Positions 27,549 through 36,730 are shown, numbered from the stretch's first letter. The stretch is DNA of 64,000 nucleotides from Puniceibacterium confluentis (GCF_007923445.1 NZ_VOJI01000013.1:1-64000); one strand, 5' to 3'. Numbers and translations: made by a program. Notes: a model not told the origin generated them from the letters alone.

Positions 27549-30472
27549 TCCAGCACCTCCGATTCTGCGGGCGCGGATGTGTCCCATTCGCCAAATCTGG
27601 ACAGCTGGTCATAGTCCGAAACATCGCCTTCCTTGAGCATGGCGCGACGTGCGGTATACCCTTTGTCAGGCTCGAAATAGGCGGCGATCAGAGCCTGAAA
27701 TTCGGCCCAGACCTGCGTCGCCGGGGTTTCGTCGAGGGGGGCGTCGACCTCGCCGGGAGCGGTGCCGAGCGCGATGTAACTGGCCCGGATGGCGTGGCGG
27801 GCGCCGAGCGCGTCAAAGGCCATGTTTTCCACCATCGCCGCCTCGAGCAGGAGTTGCTTGTCAAAAAACCTCTGCTCGGATTTTCCAGGCGCATTGCCGG
27901 TCTTGTAATCATAAATGTGGGCGTTTCCCTGCGCATCCAGGTCGATGCGGTCCGCCTTGCCCACCAGCGCAAAGTTGAGGCCGGGCAGCGGCGCGCGTCC
28001 CCGCATCTCGATTCTGGCCGGATGCGGCACGGCACGGGACTGGCGCTCGATCTCGGATGCGACAAACCAATCGGCGACGCGTGCGACCCGCGACAGCCAG
28101 AGGTGACGCATGGTCGGAAACGGAATGTCGCGGGCGATGATCCGCTGACTGAGGTCCAGCAGATGCGCCGGGGTCAGCAGCACGGGGTCGGCGATCACAT
28201 CGCGCAGGAACTGCTCCATCACCTCGTGCACCACGATGCCGCGCATCAGCGCGTCGGGCGCGCGTTGCAGCGGGTTCAGCGGCGACAACTTCAGCACATG
28301 CCGGGCATAGATCGCATAGGGATCACGGATCAGGCGCTTGATTTCGGTGACCGAAAGCTGGGACGGACGTGCGGTGACGGGCGGCACTGGCGAAGGGCGC
28401 TTGGCCGGTTGCGCCGCAACCGGGGCTTCGACCGCGCGGGCGAGGGCCAGCCAGTGCTGGCCACGCGCCTGCATTGCCTTGAGGGCAACCGGGCCATTCT
28501 GATCCGGCAATCCGCGCATCAGGTTCATCAACCGGTTGATCCAGCGGCTTGGCACCGTTTCCGCATCATCCGATTTCACCGAGCGTGTCAGCCAGACCTC
28601 GGGCGCGGCGACCGCCTGCTGAAAATCATGTGCCGACAACCCGATGCGGCGCTCGGGCAACAGAAGCCCGGCATCGTTGCGCATCTTGCGGTTCAGCCAG
28701 GGGTCCGCTCCGGGCATCTCGGGCCAGCTGCCTTCGTTCAGCCCGCCGAGGATCAGCAGGTCGGCGCCCATTACCCGGGCCTCGATGGTGCCCCAGATGC
28801 GGATCAGGGGATGCGGCGCGTCGGGGTTTCGCACTTCGCCGCGCGACAGGATGGCCCCGAACAGGTCGGCGTAGTCGCGGGCATCCAGCGTACCGCCATA
28901 GGCGGCCTCTGCGCGCAGATCCTCGACGATCGCCGCAACCGCGCGCCCGGCGCTTTCGGCCCAGAGCTCTGACGAGTCGTCGCTGGCCGATCCGGCGGCA
29001 ATCGCTTCGGCCCGGGTGATGTGGCGGCTCAGCCACGCGCTCAGCGGCAGGTCCGCGGGCTCTGCCGGTTGTACGAAGCATCCAAGGATCCAGCCGATCC
29101 AGTCGGAGTTTTCGGTCTTTTCCCCCCAGGGGACCAAAGCATCCGCTGTCGGGTAGGGCATGCCTTCGCGGCGGATGTAAAGTTCGAGATCCCGGGTCCG
29201 GCGCAGGTGGTCATTGCGCGCGGCGCCCCTGTGGGTCAGCGGGTGTTTCAGCAGGGTCAGAAGCGCTTCGGCGGTGAGATCCTGCTGAAACAGTACCGCA
29301 ACATGGCGCAGGAACCGGCCCGGCGGTGTCAGTTGCGGCGGCGTGCCGGCGCTGTCATCCGGCAGGATGTTCCAGCGGTCGAGCGCGGCCGTGACCTGCC
29401 GCGACAACATCCGGTCCGGCGTGATCAGGGCGGCGGTCTGCCCGTCTTCGGCGGCCTGCCGCAGGCGCAGGGCAATGGTCAGCGCCTCGTCACGGGTCGA
29501 GGCTGCCTCGACCAGGGTCAGAGCGCGGGTGGCTGTGTCGAGCGGCGGCAGGTTCGGCCCTTCGGTCAACCATTGGCTTGTGACCGGGGCCGGGCGCAGC
29601 GCAAGCGAGATCAACCTGTTGCGATCCGCGCCGGGCGGCGGCGTATCGCTCCAGCGGCGCACATCGGTGGGCGCCAGGTCCAGCGCCGCCATCATCGCGG
29701 CAAATCGGAACTGCGGGTGATCCTCGCCGGTCAGGCTGTCGCTCAGCTGATCCCAGACCGGTGCAGGCATGTCGAAATCGAACCCGGGCAGCACCACGGC
29801 GCCCTGCGGCAGGCAGGCCACGGCGCGGATCAGCCGGGCCGTTGTCCCCCGCGACCCGGTCGAGCCTGCGATGATCACCGGATGGGTCGGCGGCGCCAGT
29901 TCCCAGAGTTTCAGGCGTTGCTCGACCGCCATGCGCTGCAAGGCGCCGACGTCCGGGGAGGTGTCTGACGTGTCAAAAAAGCCCTGGACGATCCGCAGGA
30001 ATGTCAGCGCGCGTTCCCAATGACCGGATTGATCCGACACATCCAGAGCGGCGAGCTTGTCCGGAGGTACGCCTTCGATCTGCATTTCATCCATCAGCGC
30101 GGCAAGGCTGTCGGCCAGATCGTACAGCGCTGCACGCGGGGCAAGGTCGGGTTGTCGGTCCAGCAGGGTCGAAACCAGCTGTACCAGTTCCAGACGCCGC
30201 CGCAGCGGCGGCACCGGTTCGGGCAGGATCAGATCGGGCGCGGACAGGTCGGTGAGCAGGCGAATGCGCGGCAAGAACCCCGGCGGGCCCGCGTCAAACA
30301 GATCACGCAGGCGCCGGGCCATCCGGTGCGTGTTCACGATCAGCTCGACACCGGCCATGGCTTCGGGAGGCTGTCCGTTCAGCCGGGCGCGCAGTCCGGC
30401 AATCAGGGCCTTCGGAAAGTCGATGCCCGGGGCGAGACCGAACAGTCGCGGAGCGTGGTCCGGTTCAAACAT
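27545..30472 (-). CDS. addB: AddB nuclease subunit
   Basis: A 975-residue partner of AddA. The N-terminal part is an inactivated helicase fold with no Walker A lysine near VNTHRMARRLRDLF, as expected in alphaproteobacterial AddB. The C-terminal PD-(D/E)XK nuclease reads KADRIDLDAQGNAHIYDYKTG, the latter with the catalytic D and K. The four cysteines of the iron-sulfur staple seen in Bacillus AddB are not evident, which also fits the alphaproteobacterial form. The ATG at 30472 overlaps the upstream nucleotidyltransferase gene by eight bases. Confidence 0.94.
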   Translation of the reverse strand: MFEPDHAPRLFGLAPGIDFPKALIAGLRARLNGQPPEAMAGVELIVNTHRMARRLRDLFDAGPPGFLPRIRLLTDLSAPDLILPEPVPPLRRRLELVQLVSTLLDRQPDLAPRAALYDLADSLAALMDEMQIEGVPPDKLAALDVSDQSGHWERALTFLRIVQGFFDTSDTSPDVGALQRMAVEQRLKLWELAPPTHPVIIAGSTGSRGTTARLIRAVACLPQGAVVLPGFDFDMPAPVWDQLSDSLTGEDHPQFRFAAMMAALDLAPTDVRRWSDTPPPGADRNRLISLALRPAPVTSQWLTEGPNLPPLDTATRALTLVEAASTRDEALTIALRLRQAAEDGQTAALITPDRMLSRQVTAALDRWNILPDDSAGTPPQLTPPGRFLRHVAVLFQQDLTAEALLTLLKHPLTHRGAARNDHLRRTRDLELYIRREGMPYPTADALVPWGEKTENSDWIGWILGCFVQPAEPADLPLSAWLSRHITRAEAIAAGSASDDSSELWAESAGRAVAAIVEDLRAEAAYGGTLDARDYADLFGAILSRGEVRNPDAPHPLIRIWGTIEARVMGADLLILGGLNEGSWPEMPGADPWLNRKMRNDAGLLLPERRIGLSAHDFQQAVAAPEVWLTRSVKSDDAETVPSRWINRLMNLMRGLPDQNGPVALKAMQARGQHWLALARAVEAPVAAQPAKRPSPVPPVTARPSQLSVTEIKRLIRDPYAIYARHVLKLSPLNPLQRAPDALMRGIVVHEVMEQFLRDVIADPVLLTPAHLLDLSQRIIARDIPFPTMRHLWLSRVARVADWFVASEIERQSRAVPHPARIEMRGRAPLPGLNFALVGKADRIDLDAQGNAHIYDYKTGNAPGKSEQRFFDKQLLLEAAMVENMAFDALGARHAIRASYIALGTAPGEVDAPLDETPATQVWAEFQALIAAYFEPDKGYTARRAMLKEGDVSDYDQLSRFGEWDTSAPAESEVLE

Positions 30473-31139
30473 GCGGCAACAGCGATTCGGCCAGCGCGAT
30501 GCCTTCGGGGTGCCCGACGTCACACCACTGGCCCGGGTAGGTGATGCCAAAAAGTGTCCCGCGTGCCTGCATCCGGTTCCACAGGAGATTCAGCGAAAAG
30601 ACGGTTTCCGGGATCTCTGCCAGACCGTCGGTGCGGAGAATCTGCGCTCCGGTGTAGACCAGGTCGCCGCCCCGGTGCAGGCGCCCGTGCTCCAGGCGGA
30701 AATCTCCGGCGCCCTTGCGGCCAAGCGCTTGGTGCAGGGGAACGCAGAGCAGCAACCCCTCCATCCCGGACGGATCCCAACCGGCCGCCAGCAGATCCAG
30801 GGGGTTGGGGCCCGACCAGACCGCATCGGTGTTCAGCGTGAACACCGGGTCCGGTCCCAGCAAAGGCAGCGCGGCGCGCAGCCCGCCGCCGGTGTCGAGG
30901 ATCTCCGGAAGCTCTGTCGACACCGAGACGTTCCTGTCCGCCAGATGCCGGGCCATCTGGTCGGATTTATAGTGGGTGTTCACCACGCGGCGCAAAGGTC
31001 CGTGGCTGTCGGCGATGTCCAGCGCATGGTCGATCAAGGGGCGACCACCAACCGGAATCAGAGGTTTGGGACGGTCCCGGGTGAGCGCGCCCATGCGTGT
31101 GCCAAAGCCGGCCGCAAACAACATTATTGCATCGGGCAT
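30465..31139 (-). CDS. MurU-like sugar-phosphate nucleotidyltransferase
   Basis: A 224-residue nucleotidyltransferase similar to MurU (N-acetylmuramate-1-phosphate uridylyltransferase). The nucleotide-binding signature is LFAAGFGTRMGALTRDRPKP, with PLIPVGGRPLIDHAL just after it; the metal-binding aspartate is in FTLNTDAVW. I start at the ATG at 31139 (MPDAIMLFAAG), because the fold begins there; longer in-frame extensions are low-complexity. It overlaps the upstream kinase by 16 bases, which implies a joint function: sugar 1-phosphorylation followed by nucleotidylation, as in AmgK-MurU cell-wall recycling. Confidence 0.85.
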   Translation of the reverse strand: MPDAIMLFAAGFGTRMGALTRDRPKPLIPVGGRPLIDHALDIADSHGPLRRVVNTHYKSDQMARHLADRNVSVSTELPEILDTGGGLRAALPLLGPDPVFTLNTDAVWSGPNPLDLLAAGWDPSGMEGLLLCVPLHQALGRKGAGDFRLEHGRLHRGGDLVYTGAQILRTDGLAEIPETVFSLNLLWNRMQARGTLFGITYPGQWCDVGHPEGIALAESLLPHV

Positions 31140-32104
31140 GTCTGTCTCAATCTGGCGATGATTTCTGGATCTGGCGGCGGCATCACGGGATGCAGGGTGG
31201 CGGCGATTCGGCCAAGGGCCGGGTGTGCCAGGTCGCGCTGAAGGTGAGACCACACCCGCGGCATCAGTTCCAGATAGCGCGGCTTGCCGTTGGCGGCGAG
31301 CCGGGCAAAGACGCCCAGGATCCGCAGGTTGCGCTGGGCGCCAAGCACCGCAAGAGCCGCACGGAACGGCGTATCGGGCAGGCCGCTCTGGTCCACATAG
31401 TGACGGATCACGGCCTGGCACGTCGTCGGCGTCACGTCGCGGCGCACATCGGTCAGAAGCGAGGCGAGATCATAGGCCCGATGTCCCTGCAAGGCATCCT
31501 GAAAGTCGAGCAGCCCGGTGCGCGCGGCGCCGACCCGATCGGGCAGCCAGAGCAGGTTTTCGGCGTGAAAATCCCGCAGGATCATGACGTCGGTGTCCGG
31601 TGCATAGGCGTTCAGGGCGTCCGCCATGGCATCGCGGCAGTCTGCCTTGGCCTGCGGTGCAGCGGCCCCGGCAGCAGCGGCAAGGTAACAGTCAAATGCA
31701 AGATCGGTCATCTGCGCCAGATGGTCTGGTGTGGCCTTGTCCAGCGGAGGCGGCGCGTGGCGGTGCAGGGACAGCAGCGTGTCGGCGGCGGCCAGGTACA
31801 GCGGCGTTTCCCGAGCTGGATCAACCGCGGTGAGACGGGCAAACAGGCCGTCGCCAAGATCCTCGATAAGCAGCAGGCCCGCTGCGAAATCCTCGGCCAG
31901 GATCTGCGGCGCGCTCAGGCCCAGGTCGGTGAGGTGCCGTGAAAGCCATGCGAAACGGCCGACATCGCCGGTGGGGTCCTGCATCAGGATCGCGGAGGTT
32001 CCGCCACGCTGCAACCGACTGTAGGCCCGCGCAGAAGCGTCCCCGGCAAGCGGTGAAATCAGGGCATCGGCCCAGCCGACAGAGGCGAGAAAGGCATCGA
32101 TCAC
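31124..32104 (-). CDS. AmgK-like sugar kinase (APH fold)
   Basis: A 326-residue phosphotransferase resembling AmgK, the anomeric N-acetylmuramate/N-acetylglucosamine kinase. The catalytic loop is LRDFHAENLLWLP, followed by TGLLDFQDALQGHRAYDLASL with the metal aspartate; the N-terminus has LAGDASARAYSRL, typical of this branch. I start at the GTG at 32104 (MIDAFLASVGW), because AGGG lies eight bases upstream and the family N-terminus begins there. A longer ATG at 32161 adds a proline-rich, non-family stretch. The GTG overlaps the stop of a 34-codon ORF (32101-32205) in the place where tsaE usually lies. Confidence 0.85.
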   Translation of the reverse strand: MIDAFLASVGWADALISPLAGDASARAYSRLQRGGTSAILMQDPTGDVGRFAWLSRHLTDLGLSAPQILAEDFAAGLLLIEDLGDGLFARLTAVDPARETPLYLAAADTLLSLHRHAPPPLDKATPDHLAQMTDLAFDCYLAAAAGAAAPQAKADCRDAMADALNAYAPDTDVMILRDFHAENLLWLPDRVGAARTGLLDFQDALQGHRAYDLASLLTDVRRDVTPTTCQAVIRHYVDQSGLPDTPFRAALAVLGAQRNLRILGVFARLAANGKPRYLELMPRVWSHLQRDLAHPALGRIAATLHPVMPPPDPEIIARLRQTCPMQ

Positions 32105-32205
32105 AGAGATGCCCTTGTGTCCGGGCCTGCCTGCGGCAGGGCGCAGGGTGCTGCATTGCACGGATCGTACGGCGCGCGACGGAGGGCGGGAAATTCTGGC
32201 TTCAT
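32101..32205 (-). other. 34-codon ORF in the expected tsaE slot
   Basis: An ATG-initiated ORF of 34 codons (starts MKPEFPALRR, ends DTRASL) fills most of the 143-base gap between the PAS protein and the AmgK-like kinase. Its TGA overlaps the kinase GTG (GTGA), so it could couple translation. In many alphaproteobacteria tsaE occupies this place; this peptide shows no TsaE motif such as the GxxGxGKT loop. It may be a leader peptide, a deletion scar or chance. Confidence 0.25.
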
Positions 32206-32247
32206 GGCTGCAGCTTTACCCGCTCTGTCGGGGCCTGCAACCCGGGA

Positions 32248-33804
32248 TCAGCCCTCGGTGCTCAGGTGCAGGTTCTGGACTTTGGGTATGGTCCGGGGTG
32301 CAGCCCCCGAAAAGCAGACCACAGTTGCGCCGCCCACCAGCGGTTCGACACGGCATTCCATGCTCTGGCCGGTTTTCAGCATCAGTTCCGCACCCCATGC
32401 GGCCCGGTCCTGACTCTCCAGCGCAAATTCCCGCAGGTCCGCCCAGATCGGGTTGGGCTCACATGCCATTTGCCAGTGGCGGGTCGCATCGAGCACGGTC
32501 ATTTCCGCAAAGGCACTGTCGGGGTCGGTTTTCCAGAGTTCGCGATAGGCGGCGTTGCAGTAGGTCAGCACTCCCAGGTGCGAAAAGACCGCCACGGCGT
32601 CCTCGATGGCATCCAGAACCGACTGGCTCAACTCCATTTCTGCGCGGAACCGCCGGGTGAGCGAAATCTCGGCGCTGATATCCTCGATCAGAAAGGCGAT
32701 GGCGCCGTCGGGATGTGGTCTGCCGGTGATCTTGTACGTCAGACCCGAGGGCAGGGACCACGTCTCGGAATAGCGGTCGTCCGAGGCAGCGGCGACAAGT
32801 TCGGCCATCTGTTCCCGCCAGCCGGTGTAGTTCTTGGGCTCTGGCATCATGCGGTTTTCGCGCATGTGGTCGAAAAACGACAGCAGGTTCGGCCGTCCGC
32901 TCAGGAAGTTCGCCGGCAGCGAGGTCAGGTCTATCAGAGCCGGGTTGAACAGGGCGAGCTGTCGGTCGCGGTCAAAGATGGCAAGACCGATGGGCAGGTG
33001 CGCAAAGGTCTTCGTCAGGGTCTGGACAAAATTGCGCTGCGCCGTCTCTGCCCTGACCACGGCGTCGATATCGACGGCGTGATGCAGCCAGGTCGCGTTC
33101 GTGTTGCGTGTCGTGACTTCGTACCAGGCAGGCGCGTCGGGCTGGTTGCTTCGGACACTGACGCGAACCCGCGATGTTTCGCTTGCCTCCGGCAGGACGA
33201 GGTCGAACAGTGGCGTCTCAAGCGCCTCGGATCCGGCACGCTCGCTCAGATCCTGATAAGCGGCGTTCGCCCAGATCACCCAGCCGGTTGCATCGCTTTC
33301 CCAGAAAGGGCTGGGGATTGAGGCCATGGCCACCCGCAACATATCCAGTTCGGCGCTTTGCAGCAGGAACAGCACCATTTCGGCGGCGGTTGGTGGGCGT
33401 CCGGTCAGTTCGATCCTCAGGAAATCGGCTTCCGGCTGAATCGTCAGCCGTGTTTCGGGCAGATCCACCGCATGGAGATGAAGGGTCCGGTCCGGTGCCT
33501 GCGCAGGCAGGTCGGGAAAGGCCGGCGCCAGACGGGCGCGGACCTGGTCCCACCCGGCATCCTCGAACCGCAGCCCGGCCAGGATTTTTTGTGCGGCACG
33601 ACTGGCATTGTAGATCCGCCCGTCCCGCAACAGAAAGGCGATGTGGCCCTCTGTGATGCCTGCCCCCGGTGTTTCCCCGGGCCTCAGGCCGGGTCGGTTC
33701 AGGACCCAGCAACCAAGCACCGCCGCCAGACCGGCGCCGCAGCCGATAGAGAGTGCAAGAATAAGGGTCAAACGTTTCACCAACCGGGTTGTCAAGAGCA
33801 GCAC
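32248..33804 (-). CDS. Membrane-anchored multi-PAS protein without kinase domain
   Basis: A 518-residue protein with one N-terminal membrane helix (LILALSIGCGAGLAAVLG) and two to three PAS-like domains: about 155-240 (SPFWESDATGWVIWANAAYQ), about 275-370 (GLAIFDRDRQLALFNPALIDL) and about 390-500 (AVFSHLGVLTYCNAAYREL). Each has the PAS opening in which a sensor-like strand precedes a conserved N. No histidine-kinase, cyclase or EAL domain follows. The start is uncertain: GTG at 33804, or GTG at 33780 just before the helix. It is 54 bases downstream of regB on the same strand, and an inverted repeat, GGTTAA-N7-TTAACC (33822-33840), lies in the gap. Ligand and partner are unknown. Confidence 0.82.
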   Translation of the reverse strand: MLLLTTRLVKRLTLILALSIGCGAGLAAVLGCWVLNRPGLRPGETPGAGITEGHIAFLLRDGRIYNASRAAQKILAGLRFEDAGWDQVRARLAPAFPDLPAQAPDRTLHLHAVDLPETRLTIQPEADFLRIELTGRPPTAAEMVLFLLQSAELDMLRVAMASIPSPFWESDATGWVIWANAAYQDLSERAGSEALETPLFDLVLPEASETSRVRVSVRSNQPDAPAWYEVTTRNTNATWLHHAVDIDAVVRAETAQRNFVQTLTKTFAHLPIGLAIFDRDRQLALFNPALIDLTSLPANFLSGRPNLLSFFDHMRENRMMPEPKNYTGWREQMAELVAAASDDRYSETWSLPSGLTYKITGRPHPDGAIAFLIEDISAEISLTRRFRAEMELSQSVLDAIEDAVAVFSHLGVLTYCNAAYRELWKTDPDSAFAEMTVLDATRHWQMACEPNPIWADLREFALESQDRAAWGAELMLKTGQSMECRVEPLVGGATVVCFSGAAPRTIPKVQNLHLSTEG

Positions 33805-33858
33805 CCAGATTGCGAATGCCTGGTTAAGAAGATGTTAACCGCTGCAAGTGACGCGGGG

Positions 33859-35256
33859 TCAGATTTCCAGCGGCCGGTTTTTCCCCATGGCGACGCCGCG
33901 TTGTCCGGCTTCCGAGACGATCCTGGCGCGTGGCCAGACGACCTCGACAATGGCCCCCCGGCGTTCGCCCTGCTCGGTGGACGGCAGAAACGGGTCCGAT
34001 CCGTTGGCAAAGTTCAACTCGGCGCCGGTGCGTTCCAGCAGGGTCTTGGCGATGAACAGGCCCAGTCCCATCCCCTCGTATTCCGGGCGCGAGCGGCGGT
34101 CGGCGGCGCTGCGGCGCTGGCGCACGAACGGGTCCCCGATCCGCCCGATCAGCTGCGGTGGAAACCCCTGACCGTCGTCGACGATGCGCACGGACACGTG
34201 GGTGTCGGTCCACACCGCTTCTATCCAGATGTGGGCCCGGGCAAAATCCACGGCGTTCTGTACAAGATTGCGCAGACCGTGGATGACTTCGGGACGGCGA
34301 AGGATCTGCGGTTGCGCCTCGGTCGCGCCAGGTCCCGGGCGTTCCTCGATGTGGATTTCCTTGCCACGGCCCTGATGCGGTTCTGCCGCTTCGCGGATGA
34401 CCTCGGACAGCGGCGCCTGGCGCATGTGCAGATCGTCCTTTCCGACCTGGCCCATGGACCGCAGGATGTCGCGGCACCGATCCGCCTGATCCCGTATCAG
34501 CTGTGCATCTTCCTGCAGATCCGGGCGGTCTTCCAGCTCTTCGATAAGTTCGGACGAGGCCAGTTTGATCGTTGCCAGCGGGGTGCCGAGCTCGTGCGCC
34601 GTCGCCGCCACCACACCCCCCAGATCGTTCAGCTTTTGCGCCCGCGCCAGCGCCATCTGGGTGGCGGCGAGGGCGTCGGACATGGCGTGCATTTCATGGG
34701 TGATGCGCCGAGCGTAGATGGAAATGAAGATCAGGGCGATGCTGATCGCCGCCCATTGGCCAAAGACGAAGATATCCGGCAGGCGCAGGATCTGGCCCGA
34801 AGCAGTGTGCAGCGGCACGTGCCAAACGACCAGGGCGGTGATCAGGGCAAAGGCGGTGCCGCCCAGCAGCACGGTCGACCGCAGGGTCAGCACCGTCGCC
34901 GACACCGTGACCGGGCCCAGCACCAGCAGCGCAAACGGGTTGTGCAACCCGCCGGTCAGATAAAGCAGGAAACACAATTGCAGCAGGTCGAACATCAGCA
35001 TCAGCAGGTTTTCGGATTCCGAAAGCCGCTTGTTTTCCGGAAAAACGAAGATTGCGACCATATTGCCCATGACGGACACGCCGACGGCGAGGTAACACAA
35101 CCCCAGTTCTAGCTGGAGGTCGAACAGCCACTGCGCAACCGTCAGCGCACCCAACTGGCCGACGATGGCGAACCAGCGCAGCAGGATGATGGTACGCAGC
35201 CGGATCCAGTTGCTGCGGTTGTGCTCTCCCATCAGTCCGAATTCGGTCAAAGACAT
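33859..35256 (-). CDS. regB: RegB/PrrB redox-sensing histidine kinase
   Basis: A 465-residue sensor kinase of the RegB/PrrB/ActS family that controls photosynthesis, respiration, carbon and nitrogen genes by redox state. Six N-terminal helices include the ubiquinone-sensing heptapeptide GGLHNPF (102-108). The H-box TAHELGTPLATI puts the phospho-histidine at 221, and the redox-active cysteine is at 261 (ADRCRDILRSMG); both are offset by four from R. capsulatus H225 and C265. ATP-lid motifs are NLVQNAVDFA, VDDGQGFP and GMGLGLFIAK. The ATG at 35256 has GGGAG five bases upstream. It is divergent from senC-regA. Confidence 0.96.
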   Translation of the reverse strand: MSLTEFGLMGEHNRSNWIRLRTIILLRWFAIVGQLGALTVAQWLFDLQLELGLCYLAVGVSVMGNMVAIFVFPENKRLSESENLLMLMFDLLQLCFLLYLTGGLHNPFALLVLGPVTVSATVLTLRSTVLLGGTAFALITALVVWHVPLHTASGQILRLPDIFVFGQWAAISIALIFISIYARRITHEMHAMSDALAATQMALARAQKLNDLGGVVAATAHELGTPLATIKLASSELIEELEDRPDLQEDAQLIRDQADRCRDILRSMGQVGKDDLHMRQAPLSEVIREAAEPHQGRGKEIHIEERPGPGATEAQPQILRRPEVIHGLRNLVQNAVDFARAHIWIEAVWTDTHVSVRIVDDGQGFPPQLIGRIGDPFVRQRRSAADRRSRPEYEGMGLGLFIAKTLLERTGAELNFANGSDPFLPSTEQGERRGAIVEVVWPRARIVSEAGQRGVAMGKNRPLEI

Positions 35257-35360
35257 TGCTGCTCCCTTGCGCGGCTGCGGGCAATTGTTAGGTGTCGCAG
35301 GCGGGATAGGCAACGATTGCCGCAAGGAATACGACCGCCGCAAGCATGAGGAAACAGGAC
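35257..35360. promoter_or_regulatory. Divergent regB / senC-regA promoter region
   Basis: The 104-base gap between divergently transcribed regB and senC holds both ribosome sites and must contain both promoters. In Rhodobacter the same arrangement is autoregulated by RegA. I do not mark individual promoter elements because no strong -35/-10 pair stands out. Confidence 0.5.
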
Positions 35361-35981
35361 ATGAGCCGCATCGCCGCCTTCTTCGCAGGAACCTCTTTGG
35401 TCGCCCTGATCTTTGGCGTCTGGTATGCCACCACGCCGCGCGGGGGCACAGACATCTTTGCCGACTGCCGGTCGTCACAGATTGCGGGGGGATCCGACAC
35501 CATCGGTGGCGCCTTTACCCTGATCAACAGCAAAGGCGAAACGGTGACGGACGCGGATGTCATCACCAAACCGTCGCTGGTCTATTTCGGCTACACGTTC
35601 TGCCCGGACGTGTGCCCGCTGGACAATATCCGAAATGCCGAAGTGGTTGATATCCTTGAGGAGCGCGGCGAAGATGCGACGCCGGTCTTCATCACCGTCG
35701 ACCCGAAGCGCGACACCCCCGAGGTGATGGGCGCCTATGCCGCGTCCCTGCATGAACGGATGATCGGCCTGACCGGCAGCGCCGAGCAGATCAAGGCGGC
35801 AAGCGCTGCGTACCGCACCTACTACAAGGCGCAGGACACCGGCGACGACTTTTATCTCGTGGACCATTCGACCTTCACTTACCTGGTTCTGCCCGAACAG
35901 GGATTCGTGGAGTACTTCCGCCGGGACCTGAGTGCGGATCAGGTCGCCGACCGGGTCAGCTGTTTTGTCGCCAAGCTGTGA
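35361..35981 (+). CDS. senC: SenC/PrrC (Sco1-like) copper chaperone
   Basis: A 206-residue membrane-anchored thioredoxin-fold protein of the SCO1/SenC family. After one N-terminal helix (AAFFAGTSLVALIFGVWYA) the periplasmic domain has the copper-binding CPDVC motif (Cys81 and Cys85) and the ligand histidine 169 in LVDHSTF. It delivers copper to cytochrome oxidase and, in Rhodobacter, affects RegB signalling. The ATG at 35361 is preferred over one five codons upstream, because AGGA lies at good distance. First gene of senC-regA, divergent from regB. Confidence 0.95.
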   Translation: MSRIAAFFAGTSLVALIFGVWYATTPRGGTDIFADCRSSQIAGGSDTIGGAFTLINSKGETVTDADVITKPSLVYFGYTFCPDVCPLDNIRNAEVVDILEERGEDATPVFITVDPKRDTPEVMGAYAASLHERMIGLTGSAEQIKAASAAYRTYYKAQDTGDDFYLVDHSTFTYLVLPEQGFVEYFRRDLSADQVADRVSCFVAKL

Positions 35982-36057
35982 ACGGCGGGAATGTTTGACC
36001 GCTTCGGTGTCACAGGATAAGTGACTGGCCAGACAAATTCTGTCTGGAGGACGGCAA

Positions 36058-36615
36058 GTGGCAGCAGAACGCGCAGTGGATGAACTGGGGGACGACCGGA
36101 CTCTGCTTTTGGTCGATGACGACGAACCCTTTCTGCGGCGACTTGCCAAGGCTATGGAAAAGCGCGGATTTGAGGTCGAAATGGCCGACTCGGTTGCGGC
36201 GGGTTCTGCCATCGCAACAGCGCGCCCGCCAGCCTACGCGGTGGTCGACCTGCGGCTCGAGGATGGCAACGGGCTGGATATTGTCGAGGTGCTGCGCGAA
36301 CGGCGGCCCGACTGCCGGGTGGTGGTGCTGACCGGATATGGCGCCATTGCGACCGCGGTCGCAGCGGTCAAGATCGGCGCCACGGATTATCTGTCCAAAC
36401 CGGCCGACGCGACGGACATCACCAACGCCTTGCTGGCCAAGACCGACGATCTGCCGCCGCCGCCCGAGAATCCGATGTCGGCTGACCGGGTGCGCTGGGA
36501 GCATATCCAGAGAGTGTACGAGCTGTGCGATCGCAACGTGTCCGAGACCGCGCGGCGGTTGAACATGCACCGGCGGACGCTGCAGCGGATACTCGCGAAA
36601 CGAAGCCCCCGCTGA
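36058..36615 (+). CDS. regA: RegA/PrrA response regulator
   Basis: A 185-residue two-domain regulator, the partner of RegB. Receiver domain: acidic pocket LLVDDDEPF, phospho-acceptor Asp64 in AVVDLRLEDG, LTGYG switch and lysine in YLSKPAD. A polyproline linker (PPPPEN) leads to a Fis-like helix-turn-helix, NVSETARRLNMHRRTLQRI, that binds DNA. The start is GTG at 36058, with GGAGGA seven to twelve bases upstream. RegA sequences are among the most conserved in alphaproteobacteria. It lies 76 bases after senC. Confidence 0.97.
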   Translation: MAAERAVDELGDDRTLLLVDDDEPFLRRLAKAMEKRGFEVEMADSVAAGSAIATARPPAYAVVDLRLEDGNGLDIVEVLRERRPDCRVVVLTGYGAIATAVAAVKIGATDYLSKPADATDITNALLAKTDDLPPPPENPMSADRVRWEHIQRVYELCDRNVSETARRLNMHRRTLQRILAKRSPR

Positions 36616-36703
36616 AACCACCCGGCACTGCGGCCCTTTCCCGAGGATCTTTTTGCGATTCCCGACCCCGGCCGGGGACTTCCCCGCGGCAGCCATAATT
36701 GTC

Positions 36704-36730
36704 CTGCCACCGACTCAGTGTCGGTGGTAG
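36704..36730. promoter_or_regulatory. 27-base inverted repeat upstream of the diheme cytochrome gene
   Basis: Arms CTGCCACCGAC and GTCGGTGGTAG form 11 pairs (one G-T) around a 5-base centre, TCAGT. The centre is about 48 bases before the cytochrome ATG and about 100 past the regA stop. No T run follows. Length and symmetry fit an operator or a 5' UTR hairpin. Confidence 0.5.
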
